Positions 21,910-30,931 of a stretch of DNA of 31,251 bases are shown here, one piece after another. This DNA is from DASRQK01 sp964436635. Lineage in GTDB: Bacteria > Bacteroidota > Bacteroidia > Sphingobacteriales > Sphingobacteriaceae. The notes below the pieces were generated by a model, which was not told the DNA's origin, made no database searches, and was given only the letters and a program-made list of their open reading frames with translations. Positions within the stretch are counted from its first letter, which is position 1. Every line of letters starts with the position of its first letter. The stretch covers positions 1-31,251 of the forward strand of contig CAYTDM010000024.1 in the NCBI GenBank assembly GCA_964436635.1. The letters are read 5' to 3'. Position numbers and translations under genes: made by a program.

Positions 21910-23295
21910 CTACTTCCCTATACAAAACTTCGAGAAAATATTCTCCAGCAGGTCGTCTGTGGTGACGGTGCCGGTGATTTCGCCTAAGTGATGCAGGGCT
22001 TGGCGGATATCCATGGCGAGGAAGTCCGAAGTAACGGGGTTGTCGAGGCCGTATAGCACTTTTCCAAGGGCATCTTCTGTTTTTTCTAAGGCTTCTACGT
22101 GGCGGATATTGCTTACCATCACGTCGTCGTGGTGGATGTTTTTAAGTTGCACCTGCTCGAGTAAGGCGTCTTTTAATTCCTCTATCCCCTCTTGCTGTTT
22201 GGCGGAAATATACAGGGGTGAAAGTTCGGCATATTGGGCTTTTTGGTCTGCTGTGAGCAAATCAGATTTATTGATCAGGGTCAAATAAGGGATGTTTAGC
22301 GTGGCAATTTCGGCTAATTGTTCTTGAACCTCTTTCACCTCGTCTTGCATAGGATCGAATAAATACACGATTAAACGCGCTTGTTTCATTTTTTCTCGTG
22401 TCCGCTCCACCCCTTTCGCTTCTATCACGTCCTGAGTTTCCCGAATCCCAGCGGTATCGATAAAGCGGAAAGTCACCCCGCCTATATTCATTTCGTCCTC
22501 TATGGTATCCCGGGTGGTACCAGCTATGTCTGATACAATGGCCCGTTCTTCGTTCAATAGCGCATTTAATAGCGTGGATTTCCCAACGTTTGGCTTGCCT
22601 GCAATAACCACCGGAACGCCATTTTTCAACACATTTCCCTGTTCAAAAGATCGGATCAAGCGTCCGACCACGGATTGTATATTTAATATTAATTTTTTCA
22701 GTTGATCGCGGTTCGCAAATTCCACATCCTCTTCCGAAAAATCCAATTCCAATTCGATTAGCGACGCAAAATGCACCAAATCTTCACGCAATTGCTTCAA
22801 TTGATTAGAAAATCCTCCCCGCATTTGGTTCAGGGCGATGTGATGCGAAGCTTCAGAAGAAGAAGCGATCAAATCCGCTACCGCCTCGGCCTGCGACAAA
22901 TCCAAGCCCCCATTTAAGAACGCCCGCATCGTGAATTCTCCTGGTTGAGCCGCTCGCGCTCCCTGCTGAATCAATAATTGAATCACTCGAGAAATAATAT
23001 AACTGCTGTTATGCACCGAAATTTCAACGGAATTTTCCTTGGTGTAAGAATTTGGCCCCACAAAAAGACTGACTAACACCTCGTCCAAAATATGTTCACC
23101 ATCTCGAATCGTTCCAAAATGAATGGTGTGCGAGGCCTGTTTCAAAAGGTTTTTTCCTGCAAAAACGCGGTTTACTATCGCTATAGCATCTGGCCCTGAG
23201 AGCCTTATTACCGCGATGGCCCCGTTTTTTCCATTCGATGTGGCCAAAGCAACGATGGTATCTATATTTAAATTTTGTATAACTTGCTGTGTCAT
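21910..23295 (-). CDS. mnmE: tRNA modification GTPase MnmE
   Basis: 461 aa from the ATG at 23293-23295, chosen because MTQQVIQNLNIDTIVALATS fits the family start and GAGGAGAAGGA lies just before it; an upstream in-frame ATG would add 12 atypical residues. With MnmG it modifies U34 of certain tRNAs. An N-terminal folate-binding domain (1-120) and a helical domain surround the G domain: G1 GKPNVGKS (233-240), the K-loop region to DIAGTTRD, G3 DTAG (280-283) and G4 NKSD (342-345). The essential C-terminal CIGK is present. The gene is complete. Confidence 0.96.
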   Translation of the reverse strand: MTQQVIQNLNIDTIVALATSNGKNGAIAVIRLSGPDAIAIVNRVFAGKNLLKQASHTIHFGTIRDGEHILDEVLVSLFVGPNSYTKENSVEISVHNSSYIISRVIQLLIQQGARAAQPGEFTMRAFLNGGLDLSQAEAVADLIASSSEASHHIALNQMRGGFSNQLKQLREDLVHFASLIELELDFSEEDVEFANRDQLKKLILNIQSVVGRLIRSFEQGNVLKNGVPVVIAGKPNVGKSTLLNALLNEERAIVSDIAGTTRDTIEDEMNIGGVTFRFIDTAGIRETQDVIEAKGVERTREKMKQARLIVYLFDPMQDEVKEVQEQLAEIATLNIPYLTLINKSDLLTADQKAQYAELSPLYISAKQQEGIEELKDALLEQVQLKNIHHDDVMVSNIRHVEALEKTEDALGKVLYGLDNPVTSDFLAMDIRQALHHLGEITGTVTTDDLLENIFSKFCIGK

Positions 23296-23388
23296 TCCTT
23301 CTCCTCTTTTTTGCGAAAACTTAAAATTCATTCGCGCTCAATGCGTTATAAATTTTAACCTCGTCTATCTATTGAATATTAAAAATTA

Positions 23389-23420
23389 TTCGCAAAACTA
23401 ATGAAATATCTTTATCTTTG
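23389..23420 (+). promoter_or_regulatory. Promoter of the SRP RNA gene
   Basis: TTCG (23389-23392), a 20-nt spacer and TATCTTTG (23413-23420, full match to TAnnTTTG) lie 4-5 nt before the RNA start. Confidence 0.75.
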
Positions 23421-23423
23421 CGC

Positions 23424-23528
23424 TTGGGTAAGTCTTTTACGACCAGCTCCCTCTTAACCCCCCAGGGCGGGAACGCAGCAAGGGTATGAGGTTGTAGCGG
23501 TGCGATAAAATGTGCTTACCCATTTTTT
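23424..23528 (+). ncRNA. ffs: Signal recognition particle RNA (4.5S type)
   Basis: About 100 nt. The ends pair (GGGTAAG at 23426-23432 with CTTACCC at 23515-23521). The apical part contains CAGGGCGGGAACGCAGCAAG, the conserved GGAA/AGCA internal loops to which Ffh binds. A T run (23523-23528) ends the transcript. The RNA with Ffh targets membrane and secreted proteins to the translocon. The small form without an Alu domain is normal for this phylum. Exact ends are judged from pairing. Confidence 0.93.
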
Positions 23529-23646
23529 GTTTCCACCCCGTCCAACCCTCTACAATTTCATTCAAAAACCGAATTTTACAAATCTTATTCCCTTTCCCTC
23601 TTCATTTTATATTTTTTTTTCGTTAACATTGTGAACACGAAGAAAA

Positions 23647-23666
23647 ACGCATAAACACGCATAAAC
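23647..23666 (+). repeat. Two adjacent 10-bp direct repeats upstream of the ROK gene
   Basis: ACGCATAAAC occurs twice in tandem, ending 29 nt before the ROK kinase ATG. It could be a regulator site; no promoter of good quality is seen, only TAACATTG about 65 nt before the ATG. Confidence 0.4.
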
Positions 23667-23695
23667 ACTCTTCGCACTAACCAACATATACGCTT

Positions 23696-24667
23696 ATGTC
23701 CATTATCGCATTTGATTTGGGCGGCACTAAATTATCCTACGCGGTATTTTCGAATGAAGGTACCCTCATGCTGGAACATAAAGAATTTTTGCCCCCAGAA
23801 AAAGGAGCAGCGGTTGGAGCGCTCATAGAAAACACAGCCAAAAGACTCATTGAAGAGCACCGATTTACAGATCCTGTAAAAGGAATTGGCATTGGTATAC
23901 CCGGAATTTACAGAAGCCAACAAAAAACGGTTTGGGCACCTAACATTCCCGGCTGGGACAATTACCCCCTTTGGCACCAAATAAAATCCATCAATCCAGA
24001 AATGGCAGTGCATATAGACAGTGATCGGGCGTGTTGCATCTTAGGGGAGGCATGGATGGGCGCTGCAAAAGGTTGTGAAGATGCCATTTTCATGACCGTA
24101 GGTACCGGTATCGGTGCAGGCATTCTATCAGGAGGGCATTTAATAAGAGGCGCGTCAGACATTGCGGGAGCCATAGGATGGATGGCCTTAGAACCTCCAT
24201 TTAAAGAGGAATACAAATCCTGTGGTAATTATGAAGGCACGGCCTCGGGCGATGGCATTGCGAAGACGGCCCAACGCTATGTTCGCTTACACCCCACCCT
24301 TCCTACTCGACTGAATCGCTCGAATCCGGATTCGATTACGGCTCGAGATGTTTTTGCAGCGTTCGAGGAGGACGACGTCTTGGCGGTGGAAGTGATTAAA
24401 AAATTAATAGAATACTGGGGCATGGCTACCGCAAATTTAGTCAGCCTCTTCAACCCGAAAAAAATCATTTTTGGAGGCGGAATATTTGGGCCGGCCACCA
24501 AACTCATCCCACTTATCTACCAAGAAGCGCTTTTATGGGCCCAACCCATCAGCATTCGGCGGGCTGAATTCGTCCCTTCCGAACTAAAAGGAAAAGCTGG
24601 GATTTATGGGGCCGCCGCGATGGTTTGGAACCAATTAAACACCCATTCATCTCCAGAAATCAATTAA
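23696..24667 (+). CDS. ROK-family sugar kinase
   Basis: 323 aa. The ATP-binding start IIAFDLGGTKLSYAVF and the second phosphate motif TVGTGIGAGILSGG are clear, with IDSDRACCILGEAWMGAAKG holding the expected catalytic Asp (DSDR here, DNDA in many members). The zinc-binding CxCGxxGC motif of many ROK kinases is reduced to SCGNYEG, followed by the conserved E and SG. It probably phosphorylates a hexose or amino sugar; the substrate cannot be read from sequence. It starts an operon with an MFS transporter 10 nt later and a SIS protein. Confidence 0.9.
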   Translation: MSIIAFDLGGTKLSYAVFSNEGTLMLEHKEFLPPEKGAAVGALIENTAKRLIEEHRFTDPVKGIGIGIPGIYRSQQKTVWAPNIPGWDNYPLWHQIKSINPEMAVHIDSDRACCILGEAWMGAAKGCEDAIFMTVGTGIGAGILSGGHLIRGASDIAGAIGWMALEPPFKEEYKSCGNYEGTASGDGIAKTAQRYVRLHPTLPTRLNRSNPDSITARDVFAAFEEDDVLAVEVIKKLIEYWGMATANLVSLFNPKKIIFGGGIFGPATKLIPLIYQEALLWAQPISIRRAEFVPSELKGKAGIYGAAAMVWNQLNTHSSPEIN

Positions 24668-24677
24668 AACGATCAGC

Positions 24678-25841
24678 ATGACAACTTTAACCTATAACAA
24701 ACGATTCATTTTCTGGGGAGCCTGCGCAGGCATGCTGCTCTTCGGAATCTGCTTTATCACACTCGGATCGGTCACCCTGCATTTAAAAGAAAAGTTCGAT
24801 TTTTCTGATTTACAAATCGGGTCCCTATTTGCGGTTTTACCATTAGGAATCATCGTCGGATCCCTGGTTTTCGGTCCAATAGTCGATCGACACGGGTATA
24901 AATGGTTATTATTCGCCTCCGCGCTCAGCTTATCCATAGGATTTTACGGGATAGGAAACTCCGATTCCCTCTCCATTTTAAGAATGGCCGTATTCATTTT
25001 TGGGGTCGGAGGGGGTGCCATTAATGGGGCCACCAACGCTTTAGTCGCCTTAATCAGTGACCAAAACAAAGTCGCCAACCTCAGCCTATTGGGCGTGTTT
25101 TACGGAATTGGAGGATTAGGCATGCCCTTAATTTTAAGCAGCTTATCGGGCGTTGTCAGCACCACTGAAATAGTATCTGGTGTGTCCTTTTTGGCTCTAA
25201 CCATCGGAGTCGCTTTATTATTTCTCCATTACCCACCCCCATTAAGAAACAAACCGGTTTCCTTCGGGCAAGCCATTTCCATCTTTAAATATAAAGTTCC
25301 GGTCCTGATCACTGCCTTTCTTTTCTTACAGATGAGTTTAGAAGCGGTCGCAAACAATTGGACCACTCGCTATTTAACCGGAGAATCGGGTTTGGGAGAA
25401 GAAAAAGCATTATTGGCCTTATCCGTCATGGTGATCGGGATTACCAGCATGCGGATCATTATCGGTGGCGCGTGGCGCAATGCCAGTGAAAAATCCTTAT
25501 TAATTACGGCTCTGACCTTATTGCTTTGCGGTAGCTTAACCCTCTATTTCTCCTTAACATCCTTGGTGTTCATAGGGTTGTTCCTATTCGGAGCCGGCTT
25601 AGCGATCGGATTTCCACTCATGTTAGGCATCATCGGCACCTTGTACCAGGAAATGGCCGGCACAGCCTTTAGTTTAGTGATCGTGATCGGCTTACTGGGC
25701 AATGTCAGCATTAATTACCTGATGGGCTACTTGGCGGACACCTACGGAATCGCCTCTTACAGCGCTGTTTTAGTCGCGATATGGATCAGCATGGCCCTTG
25801 TGAGCCTTTTAATTTTTAAATTTAAATCCAACAAACAGTAA
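24678..25841 (+). CDS. MFS transporter, probably for a sugar
   Basis: 387 aa, about 12 hydrophobic segments. FGPIVDRHGYKW at the second loop is the MFS signature (GxxxDRxGxK), and VFGVGGGAINGATNALVALI resembles the fucose/glucose permease branch. It should import its substrate by proton symport at the inner membrane. It lies 10 nt after the ROK kinase, so import and phosphorylation are probably linked. Substrate unknown. Confidence 0.9.
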   Translation: MTTLTYNKRFIFWGACAGMLLFGICFITLGSVTLHLKEKFDFSDLQIGSLFAVLPLGIIVGSLVFGPIVDRHGYKWLLFASALSLSIGFYGIGNSDSLSILRMAVFIFGVGGGAINGATNALVALISDQNKVANLSLLGVFYGIGGLGMPLILSSLSGVVSTTEIVSGVSFLALTIGVALLFLHYPPPLRNKPVSFGQAISIFKYKVPVLITAFLFLQMSLEAVANNWTTRYLTGESGLGEEKALLALSVMVIGITSMRIIIGGAWRNASEKSLLITALTLLLCGSLTLYFSLTSLVFIGLFLFGAGLAIGFPLMLGIIGTLYQEMAGTAFSLVIVIGLLGNVSINYLMGYLADTYGIASYSAVLVAIWISMALVSLLIFKFKSNKQ

Positions 25842-25930
25842 TAATCCAACAGTAAATACCCATTAAAAAGTAATTACTCAACAATAAATATCCAACAAAA
25901 AATAATATTCCAACAAACAATAAATATATC
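25828..25930 (+). repeat. Degenerate TCCAACA repeats between the MFS and SIS genes
   Basis: About five copies of (T)CCAACA or TCAACA followed by an A/T-rich tail (AAAAAATAATAT, ATAAATAT, GTAAATA) run from the last codons of the MFS gene to the SIS start. No hairpin is obvious. It may be slippage-grown spacer DNA. Confidence 0.6.
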
Positions 25931-26695
25931 ATGATGTTAGCAAAACAATGGCTAGAAAATGCCAGGTCTGTAATGGACCAAATCGAACAAACCCAAATGG
26001 AGAATATTCGGAAGGCCGCAGAAGTGATGGCCGATTCGATCGAGGCGGGACGCTGGGTACATACATTTGGCTGTGGCCACGCCACCATTCCTATCGAAGA
26101 AATGTATCCTCGTATTGGAGGATTTGTCGGGTTTCATCCCATGGTGGAATTGCCTTTAACCTTTTTTACACGTATAACAGGCGAGATGGGCGTGCACCAA
26201 TTTGTTTTCTTAGAGCGCGTAGAAGGATACGGTGTAGAGATCATGAAAGGTTATAATTTCGACGAAAAAGACACCATGTGGTTGTTTTCGCACTCAGGAA
26301 TTAATAACGTAAATATCGATGTGGCTTTGGAGGCCAAAAAACGAGGCATGAAGGTCATCGCTTATGGTTCTGCAGAAGCCGCTAAAGGCAAACAAACTCG
26401 CCATTCCAGCGGAAAAACCATCTTTGATGTGGCCGATTTAGTTGTGGATTCTTGCGCACCGATCGAAGACGCTACGGTTCCTGTAAAAAATCACGAAGAC
26501 AAATTAGGTCCAGTCTCCACCATGGCCTTTGTCACCACCGTATGGATGACCGTTTGTACCGTAGGGGAAATTTTAGCTGAGCGCGGATTCAAATTACACA
26601 TCCACCCTTCTCATAACGTTCCAGGTGATACGACCGCAAAAGTACGTTTAGAAGAAGCCTTATCGGTGTACAAAGAACGCATTGCAGGCGTGTAA
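25931..26695 (+). CDS. SIS-domain sugar isomerase-like protein (UPF0309 type)
   Basis: 254 aa from the first of two adjacent ATG codons. It is a SIS fold: FGCGHATIPIEEMYPRIGG forms the phosphate-sugar loop, SHSGINNVNIDVALEAKKRG and MKVIAYGS the second conserved strand and helix, and CAPIEDATVP follows. The 240-260 aa single-domain form matches the UPF0309/YckG group rather than GlmS or MurQ. It probably acts on a phosphosugar made by the ROK kinase. A terminator follows 73 nt after the stop. Confidence 0.88.
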   Translation: MMLAKQWLENARSVMDQIEQTQMENIRKAAEVMADSIEAGRWVHTFGCGHATIPIEEMYPRIGGFVGFHPMVELPLTFFTRITGEMGVHQFVFLERVEGYGVEIMKGYNFDEKDTMWLFSHSGINNVNIDVALEAKKRGMKVIAYGSAEAAKGKQTRHSSGKTIFDVADLVVDSCAPIEDATVPVKNHEDKLGPVSTMAFVTTVWMTVCTVGEILAERGFKLHIHPSHNVPGDTTAKVRLEEALSVYKERIAGV

Positions 26696-26768
26696 ACCCG
26701 CAAAAAAAGGTTTTAAATCGTCAGTAAGAACAAGTTTAAAAACGTTTTTATGCAAATAGCGCATATGG

Positions 26769-26799
26769 AAAGCGATCCCAGGTAGGGGTCGCTTTTTTA
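26769..26799 (+). terminator. Terminator of the ROK-MFS-SIS operon
   Basis: AAAGCGATCCC pairs with GGGGTCGCTTT (one G-T pair) around a short loop and runs into T6. Confidence 0.8.
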
Positions 26800-26812
26800 T
26801 CTTGGAGTGATT

Positions 26813-26844
26813 TTTGTACGATTTTAAATACTAAAACATATTTG
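26813..26844 (+). promoter_or_regulatory. Promoter of the lipoprotein gene
   Basis: TTTG (26813-26816), a 20-nt spacer and CATATTTG (26837-26844, one mismatch to TAnnTTTG). The ATG follows after 3 nt, so the transcript would begin at or beside the start codon. Confidence 0.55.
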
Positions 26845-26847
26845 ATT

Positions 26848-27546
26848 ATGAATAGTTTACATAAAATTACACTTGGCTCCATCCTATTAGGTTTCATTTT
26901 TTCAGGCTGCGCAACCACGAATTCAAGTCGAAGCAACATACCTGCAAATAGTTTATCTGAAACTGTGAATGATTCCATTTACCTCCCTAAACTGGAAATT
27001 AACAAACGGAAGAAACAAGTTGTTCAGCATCGCGGAAGCAACGATTCCACGATCGTCATGCATATAGACACCCTAATCATGCATGAAGGTTCGTCTTTAC
27101 AATTTTTCGGCAAAAAACAGGTAAAATTAATTGTGAAACATGCAGAAATAGGGAACAACACTTACATTTCTGGAAGAGGAAGTCAAAACAATGCTTCAAA
27201 TTTTGACCTCAACATAAAATTCGTAAAACTGGGCGGATTATCTATTCTTGCCGAAGGATATGATGCCAGCAATGGATTTAGAACTCACCCAAATGGGAAT
27301 GGTGGGAATGTCCATCTTGCTTACGACCAATCCGGATTAATCCCACAACGACAAGATAAAAATTCCCCTCAATATGTAGGAATTCATACAGAAGGTGGCG
27401 GAAAAGCGGTCAATGCCTCCGCAGATGTAAGGCGCATTATGGGCCAAATCCAACGTAGCGGAGTCCGAATGAGTGGAGTCCCATCTGGCACGGTGTATTC
27501 AGGCTCACCTGGACGGGATGGTAGCATTACTGTAACCGGAATATGA
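26848..27546 (+). CDS. Lipoprotein of unknown function
   Basis: 232 aa from the ATG at 26848. A signal peptide ends in the lipobox FSGC (Cys21), followed by TTNSS, so it is lipid-anchored; no Bacteroidota surface-export signal (K/D-rich) directly follows the Cys. Residues 70-190 read as repeated short strands (IDTLIMHEGSSLQFFGKKQV, LIVKHAEIGNNTYISGRG) with GGNVHLAYDQSG, which suggests a beta-helix-like fold. The C-terminus is Gly/Ser-rich (GSPGRDGSITVTGI). Not recognised as a named family. It has its own promoter and a terminator after it. Confidence 0.85.
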   Translation: MNSLHKITLGSILLGFIFSGCATTNSSRSNIPANSLSETVNDSIYLPKLEINKRKKQVVQHRGSNDSTIVMHIDTLIMHEGSSLQFFGKKQVKLIVKHAEIGNNTYISGRGSQNNASNFDLNIKFVKLGGLSILAEGYDASNGFRTHPNGNGGNVHLAYDQSGLIPQRQDKNSPQYVGIHTEGGGKAVNASADVRRIMGQIQRSGVRMSGVPSGTVYSGSPGRDGSITVTGI

Positions 27547-27613
27547 TAGAAAAGTAGAAATCAAAGCCATAGAATAAGTTTACAAGAATAAGTTTGCAAA
27601 CACTTATATATCA

Positions 27614-27646
27614 CAAAGGCCTCATTCTTTCAGGATGAGGCCTTTG
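27614..27646. terminator. Hairpin between convergent genes
   Basis: CAAAGGCCTCAT (27614-27625) and ATGAGGCCTTTG (27635-27646) form a perfect 12-bp stem with a 9-nt loop between the lipoprotein gene and the convergent secreted-protein gene. T runs are weak on both sides, but placement fits a bidirectional terminator. Confidence 0.75.
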
Positions 27647-27695
27647 CATTTGCAACGAAATTTAACTAACCAATTATCAATATACTGTACACAAA

Positions 27696-28121
27696 TTACT
27701 TAACTTCAGTGATTTGTTTATCGATTTTTATAACTTGTTCTAAAGCTTTGGTCTCGGATTGGAATTTTTCCAATTGTTTAACCACGTCAGCGTTCAAGAT
27801 TTCTTGATCCATCATCATTGGTTTTAATCCGCTCATATTCAAAGCTTCTGCTTTACTTTTAGCAAGAACTGTGTTTGCTTCCACTGCTGGAGCTTCAATG
27901 ACTTTTGCAAATTCAGCGTCTAAAGAAGTGGCTGCAGTAAAGCCCTCCAAAATAATTGCTGGAGCCATTACCTTAGCCGCCACGCTTTCTTTGGCGACTG
28001 CGATTACTAAACTATGTTTAATGTACTTGTCGTTGCTCGACGCAAAATTTTCTTTGGCAAATGCACCCATAAATAATGCACATACTCCGAAAATGGTGAA
28101 TAATACTTGTTTTGTTTTCAT
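27696..28121 (-). CDS. Small secreted protein of unknown function
   Basis: 141 aa. A clear signal peptide (MKTKQVLFTIFGVCALFMGA then FAK) is followed by an Ala/Lys/Val-rich, helical mature part ending in QLEKFQSETKALEQVIKIDK. No Cys lipobox and no known motif; not recognised. It is probably periplasmic. It stands alone, convergent with the lipoprotein gene and divergent from the phospholipase gene across about 230 bp of AT-rich DNA (28122-28350) in which no clear promoter match was found for it. Confidence 0.75.
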   Translation of the reverse strand: MKTKQVLFTIFGVCALFMGAFAKENFASSNDKYIKHSLVIAVAKESVAAKVMAPAIILEGFTAATSLDAEFAKVIEAPAVEANTVLAKSKAEALNMSGLKPMMMDQEILNADVVKQLEKFQSETKALEQVIKIDKQITEVK

Positions 28122-28350
28122 GATCTTATTGTTTTAAAATATTTTGTTCTGTTGTTTTGTATATAAGACTAATATAATTCCAAAAAGTTGCACCTTCATT
28201 TGAAAAAAATTGTTAAAAAATGTAAAAACGCAGAATATATGATTTAAACATGGTTTTTTTTCAAAAAAATTTTTCACTTTTTTCGTAACGACCTAATTTT
28301 TATTATATTGGTTCGAAATCAACCTCGAATTACAGACCTATTCATGAATC

Positions 28351-30831
28351 ATGGAATCAAGAAGAACGTTTATAAAACAAGCCTCTATTTTAACCGGATT
28401 GGCGGCGATGTCCTCTGTACTCCCACCATCCATTCAACGTGCTTTAGCGATTGATGCACCGGTCGGTAGCACTTACTTAGACGCGGAACACATTGTATTT
28501 CTCATGCAAGAAAACCGCTCATTTGACCATTGCTTTGGCACATTAAAAGGCGTTCGAGGATTTAATGACCCACGAGCCTTGATTCAACCCAACGGATTAC
28601 CTGTTTGGTTCCAAACCGATCAAGACCAACGTACTTTTACGCCCTTTCGCTTAGATATTGAAAACACAAAAATGACGTGGATGGGTTCTTTACCCCATGG
28701 ATGGCGGGATATGGTCGCTGCACGCAATAACGGAAAGATGAATACTTGGTTGGATGCGAAACGTCCCGGCAATCGCGATTTCAAACACATGCCACTGACC
28801 CTAGGCTATTACGAAAGAAAGGACTTACCGTTTTACTACGCCTTTGCCGATGCCTTTACTGTATGCGACCAACACTTCTGTTCCTCGCTCACCGGCACCA
28901 GTGCAAACCGTTCCTACTTTTGGTCGGGCACCGTCCGTGAAAAACCACATGATCCTGCGTCCATCGCCCACGTGGAGAATGGACAAATCAATTATAAGAA
29001 TGTTGGCTGGAAAACCTACCCAGAACGCCTAGAGGAAGCCGGCATTTCCTGGCGCGTGTATCAAAACGAACTGAGCGTTCCCATAGGCTTTGATGATGAC
29101 CATGAGGATTGGCTGGCCAACTTTACGAATAACAACCTCGAGTTCCATAAGCAATACGGGGTGGCCTTCCACCCACATCGCCGTTCTTACCGTGCCCGCC
29201 GCTTAGCCGAACTGGAGACCTTATTAAAGGATTCAAGTTTGGATGAGGCTACGCGGAAGAAATTGGCCACGGAAAACGAAAATCTGCGGTTAGAAGAGTC
29301 CTTATATAATAAAGAGCGCTTCGAGGCCTTAAGCGAGCACGAAAAAAACATACATCATAAGGCCTTCACCACCAATACAGGCGACCCGCATTACCACGAA
29401 CTGGAGGAGGTGACCTATACCGATGCCTCCGGCGAGCACCGCGTCAAGGTTCCAAAAGGGGATGTCTTACACCAATTCCGTAAAGATGTGGATGAGGGCT
29501 CGTTGCCAACGGTGTCTTGGCTGGTGGCCCCAGGCAATTTTTCCGATCACCCCACGTTTCCTTGGTATGGAGCCTGGTATGTGTCGGAGGTACTGAATAT
29601 TTTAACCAAGAATCCTGAGGTCTGGAAAAAGACCATCTTTATTTTGAATTACGATGAAAACGACGGGTATTTTGATCACGTGCCTCCTTTCGTTCCGCCG
29701 CTTACAGGCCGCCCGGAAACAGGTGTTGCCGCGTCGGGCATCGATACAGGAGATGAATACGTGACCAACGCCCAAGAGAAAATTCGTGCTAAAAACCCTG
29801 ACGCGACCTTAGAAAGTCCTATTGGATTGGGTTTCCGCGTTCCCCTAGTCATCGCTTCGCCTTGGTCCAAAGGGGGCTGGGTGAGCTCAGAGGTGTTCGA
29901 TTTGACCTCCCCCCTACAATTTTTAGAGCATTTTCTCGAGAAAAAGACCGGCAAGCAAGTAGTAGAAACGAATCTAAGCACTTGGAGACGTTTAATTTGT
30001 GGCAACTTAACTTCGGTGTTCCGCGAAATTCAGGAGCATGAGCCCCCTGCCGTTACCGCCGTTAATCGTAACGAGGAGGTAGTTCGCATTCACGCTTCCC
30101 GCAATAAAGCCTTGCCTGGCAATTTTGTTACTTGGTCAGCAGCCCAACTGGACGCCTTCCGCAAGGGAGAATTAGATGCAAAGCATTTGCTACCGCAACA
30201 GGAGCCCGGTGTGAAACCCGCTTCTCCGCTACCTTACGATTTGCGCGTGAATGGGTTTGTCAACCTGGAACAGCAATTCGTCATTCGCTTTGAGGTAGAA
30301 CGCCGCTTAGATGTGGATAAAACCTTAGGAGCACCCGTCTATGTGGTGAGTCGCGTACCCTACGGCACTGACGAGGAACCTGGCCGCACCTGGAATTTTG
30401 CGGTTCGGGAGGACGAAAAATTGCATTATTATTGGCCAATAAGTGATTTCAAAGATGGCTTATATCATTTGGAAGTTTATGGACCGAATGGCTTTTACCG
30501 AGAGTTTAAAGGATCAGCCCAGCAGACGGCTGCCATTTTTGTCAGCAAAGATCCTAAATACGATCATGTCCTGAAATTAGTGATGGAACACGGCAAATCG
30601 CCAAAGGAACAATTCACTAAAACCGATTTACGGAAGGTCCAACAGAAATTTGATGTAAAGTTTAATTCCGGAAATGAGTTACTATTTGACTACGGCATTA
30701 CTAATGGTTGGTACGATTTCGAAATTCGCTCCAGCCTAGATCCGAATTATTACCAACGCTATGCGGGTCACCTAGAAAGTGGGAAGCCAAGCATCACGGA
30801 TCCAATGATGGGAGGGTTAGAAAATCTGTAA
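28351..30831 (+). CDS. Phosphocholine-specific phospholipase C, Tat-exported
   Basis: 826 aa, acid-phosphatase/PLC superfamily, close in length to the phosphocholine-specific PLCs of Bacteroidota. The twin-arginine signal peptide SRRTFIKQ and the hydrophobic ASILTGLAAMSS indicate folded export by Tat. HIVFLMQENRSFDHCFGTLK (metal and nucleophile region, E54, N55) opens the catalytic domain; GTSANRSYFWSG, SWLVAPGNFSDHP and ILNYDENDGYFDHVPP hold the further ligands. Two C-terminal beta domains (about 620-820) match the family's DUF756 repeats. It cleaves phosphatidylcholine or sphingomyelin-type head groups, likely for phosphate or choline gain. A TATATTGG box at about 28304 may be its promoter. 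Confidence 0.94.
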   Translation: MESRRTFIKQASILTGLAAMSSVLPPSIQRALAIDAPVGSTYLDAEHIVFLMQENRSFDHCFGTLKGVRGFNDPRALIQPNGLPVWFQTDQDQRTFTPFRLDIENTKMTWMGSLPHGWRDMVAARNNGKMNTWLDAKRPGNRDFKHMPLTLGYYERKDLPFYYAFADAFTVCDQHFCSSLTGTSANRSYFWSGTVREKPHDPASIAHVENGQINYKNVGWKTYPERLEEAGISWRVYQNELSVPIGFDDDHEDWLANFTNNNLEFHKQYGVAFHPHRRSYRARRLAELETLLKDSSLDEATRKKLATENENLRLEESLYNKERFEALSEHEKNIHHKAFTTNTGDPHYHELEEVTYTDASGEHRVKVPKGDVLHQFRKDVDEGSLPTVSWLVAPGNFSDHPTFPWYGAWYVSEVLNILTKNPEVWKKTIFILNYDENDGYFDHVPPFVPPLTGRPETGVAASGIDTGDEYVTNAQEKIRAKNPDATLESPIGLGFRVPLVIASPWSKGGWVSSEVFDLTSPLQFLEHFLEKKTGKQVVETNLSTWRRLICGNLTSVFREIQEHEPPAVTAVNRNEEVVRIHASRNKALPGNFVTWSAAQLDAFRKGELDAKHLLPQQEPGVKPASPLPYDLRVNGFVNLEQQFVIRFEVERRLDVDKTLGAPVYVVSRVPYGTDEEPGRTWNFAVREDEKLHYYWPISDFKDGLYHLEVYGPNGFYREFKGSAQQTAAIFVSKDPKYDHVLKLVMEHGKSPKEQFTKTDLRKVQQKFDVKFNSGNELLFDYGITNGWYDFEIRSSLDPNYYQRYAGHLESGKPSITDPMMGGLENL

Positions 30832-30860
30832 ACCATTAGGAACCGACCCCTTTTCAATTT

Positions 30861-30911
30861 TGGTTGACAAAAAGAAAAAATCCCTACGGTTTGTCAACCA
30901 GTAGGAATTTT
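30861..30911. terminator. Overlapping hairpins between phospholipase and tlpA-like genes
   Basis: TGGTTGACAAA (30861-30871) and TTTGTCAACCA (30890-30900) form a perfect 11-bp stem. A second stem, AAAATCCCTAC (30877-30887) with GTAGGAATTTT (30901-30911), shares part of the first, so only one can form at a time. On the minus strand the second stem runs into a T-rich tract and terminates the thioredoxin-like gene. Confidence 0.7.
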
Positions 30912-30931
30912 CTGTATTCCACCTATTGGAA

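Noticed and set aside
23426..23521. Riboswitch between mnmE and the ROK gene
   Set aside because: The GGAA/AGCA loops and paired ends identify it as SRP RNA with its own promoter and T-run terminator.
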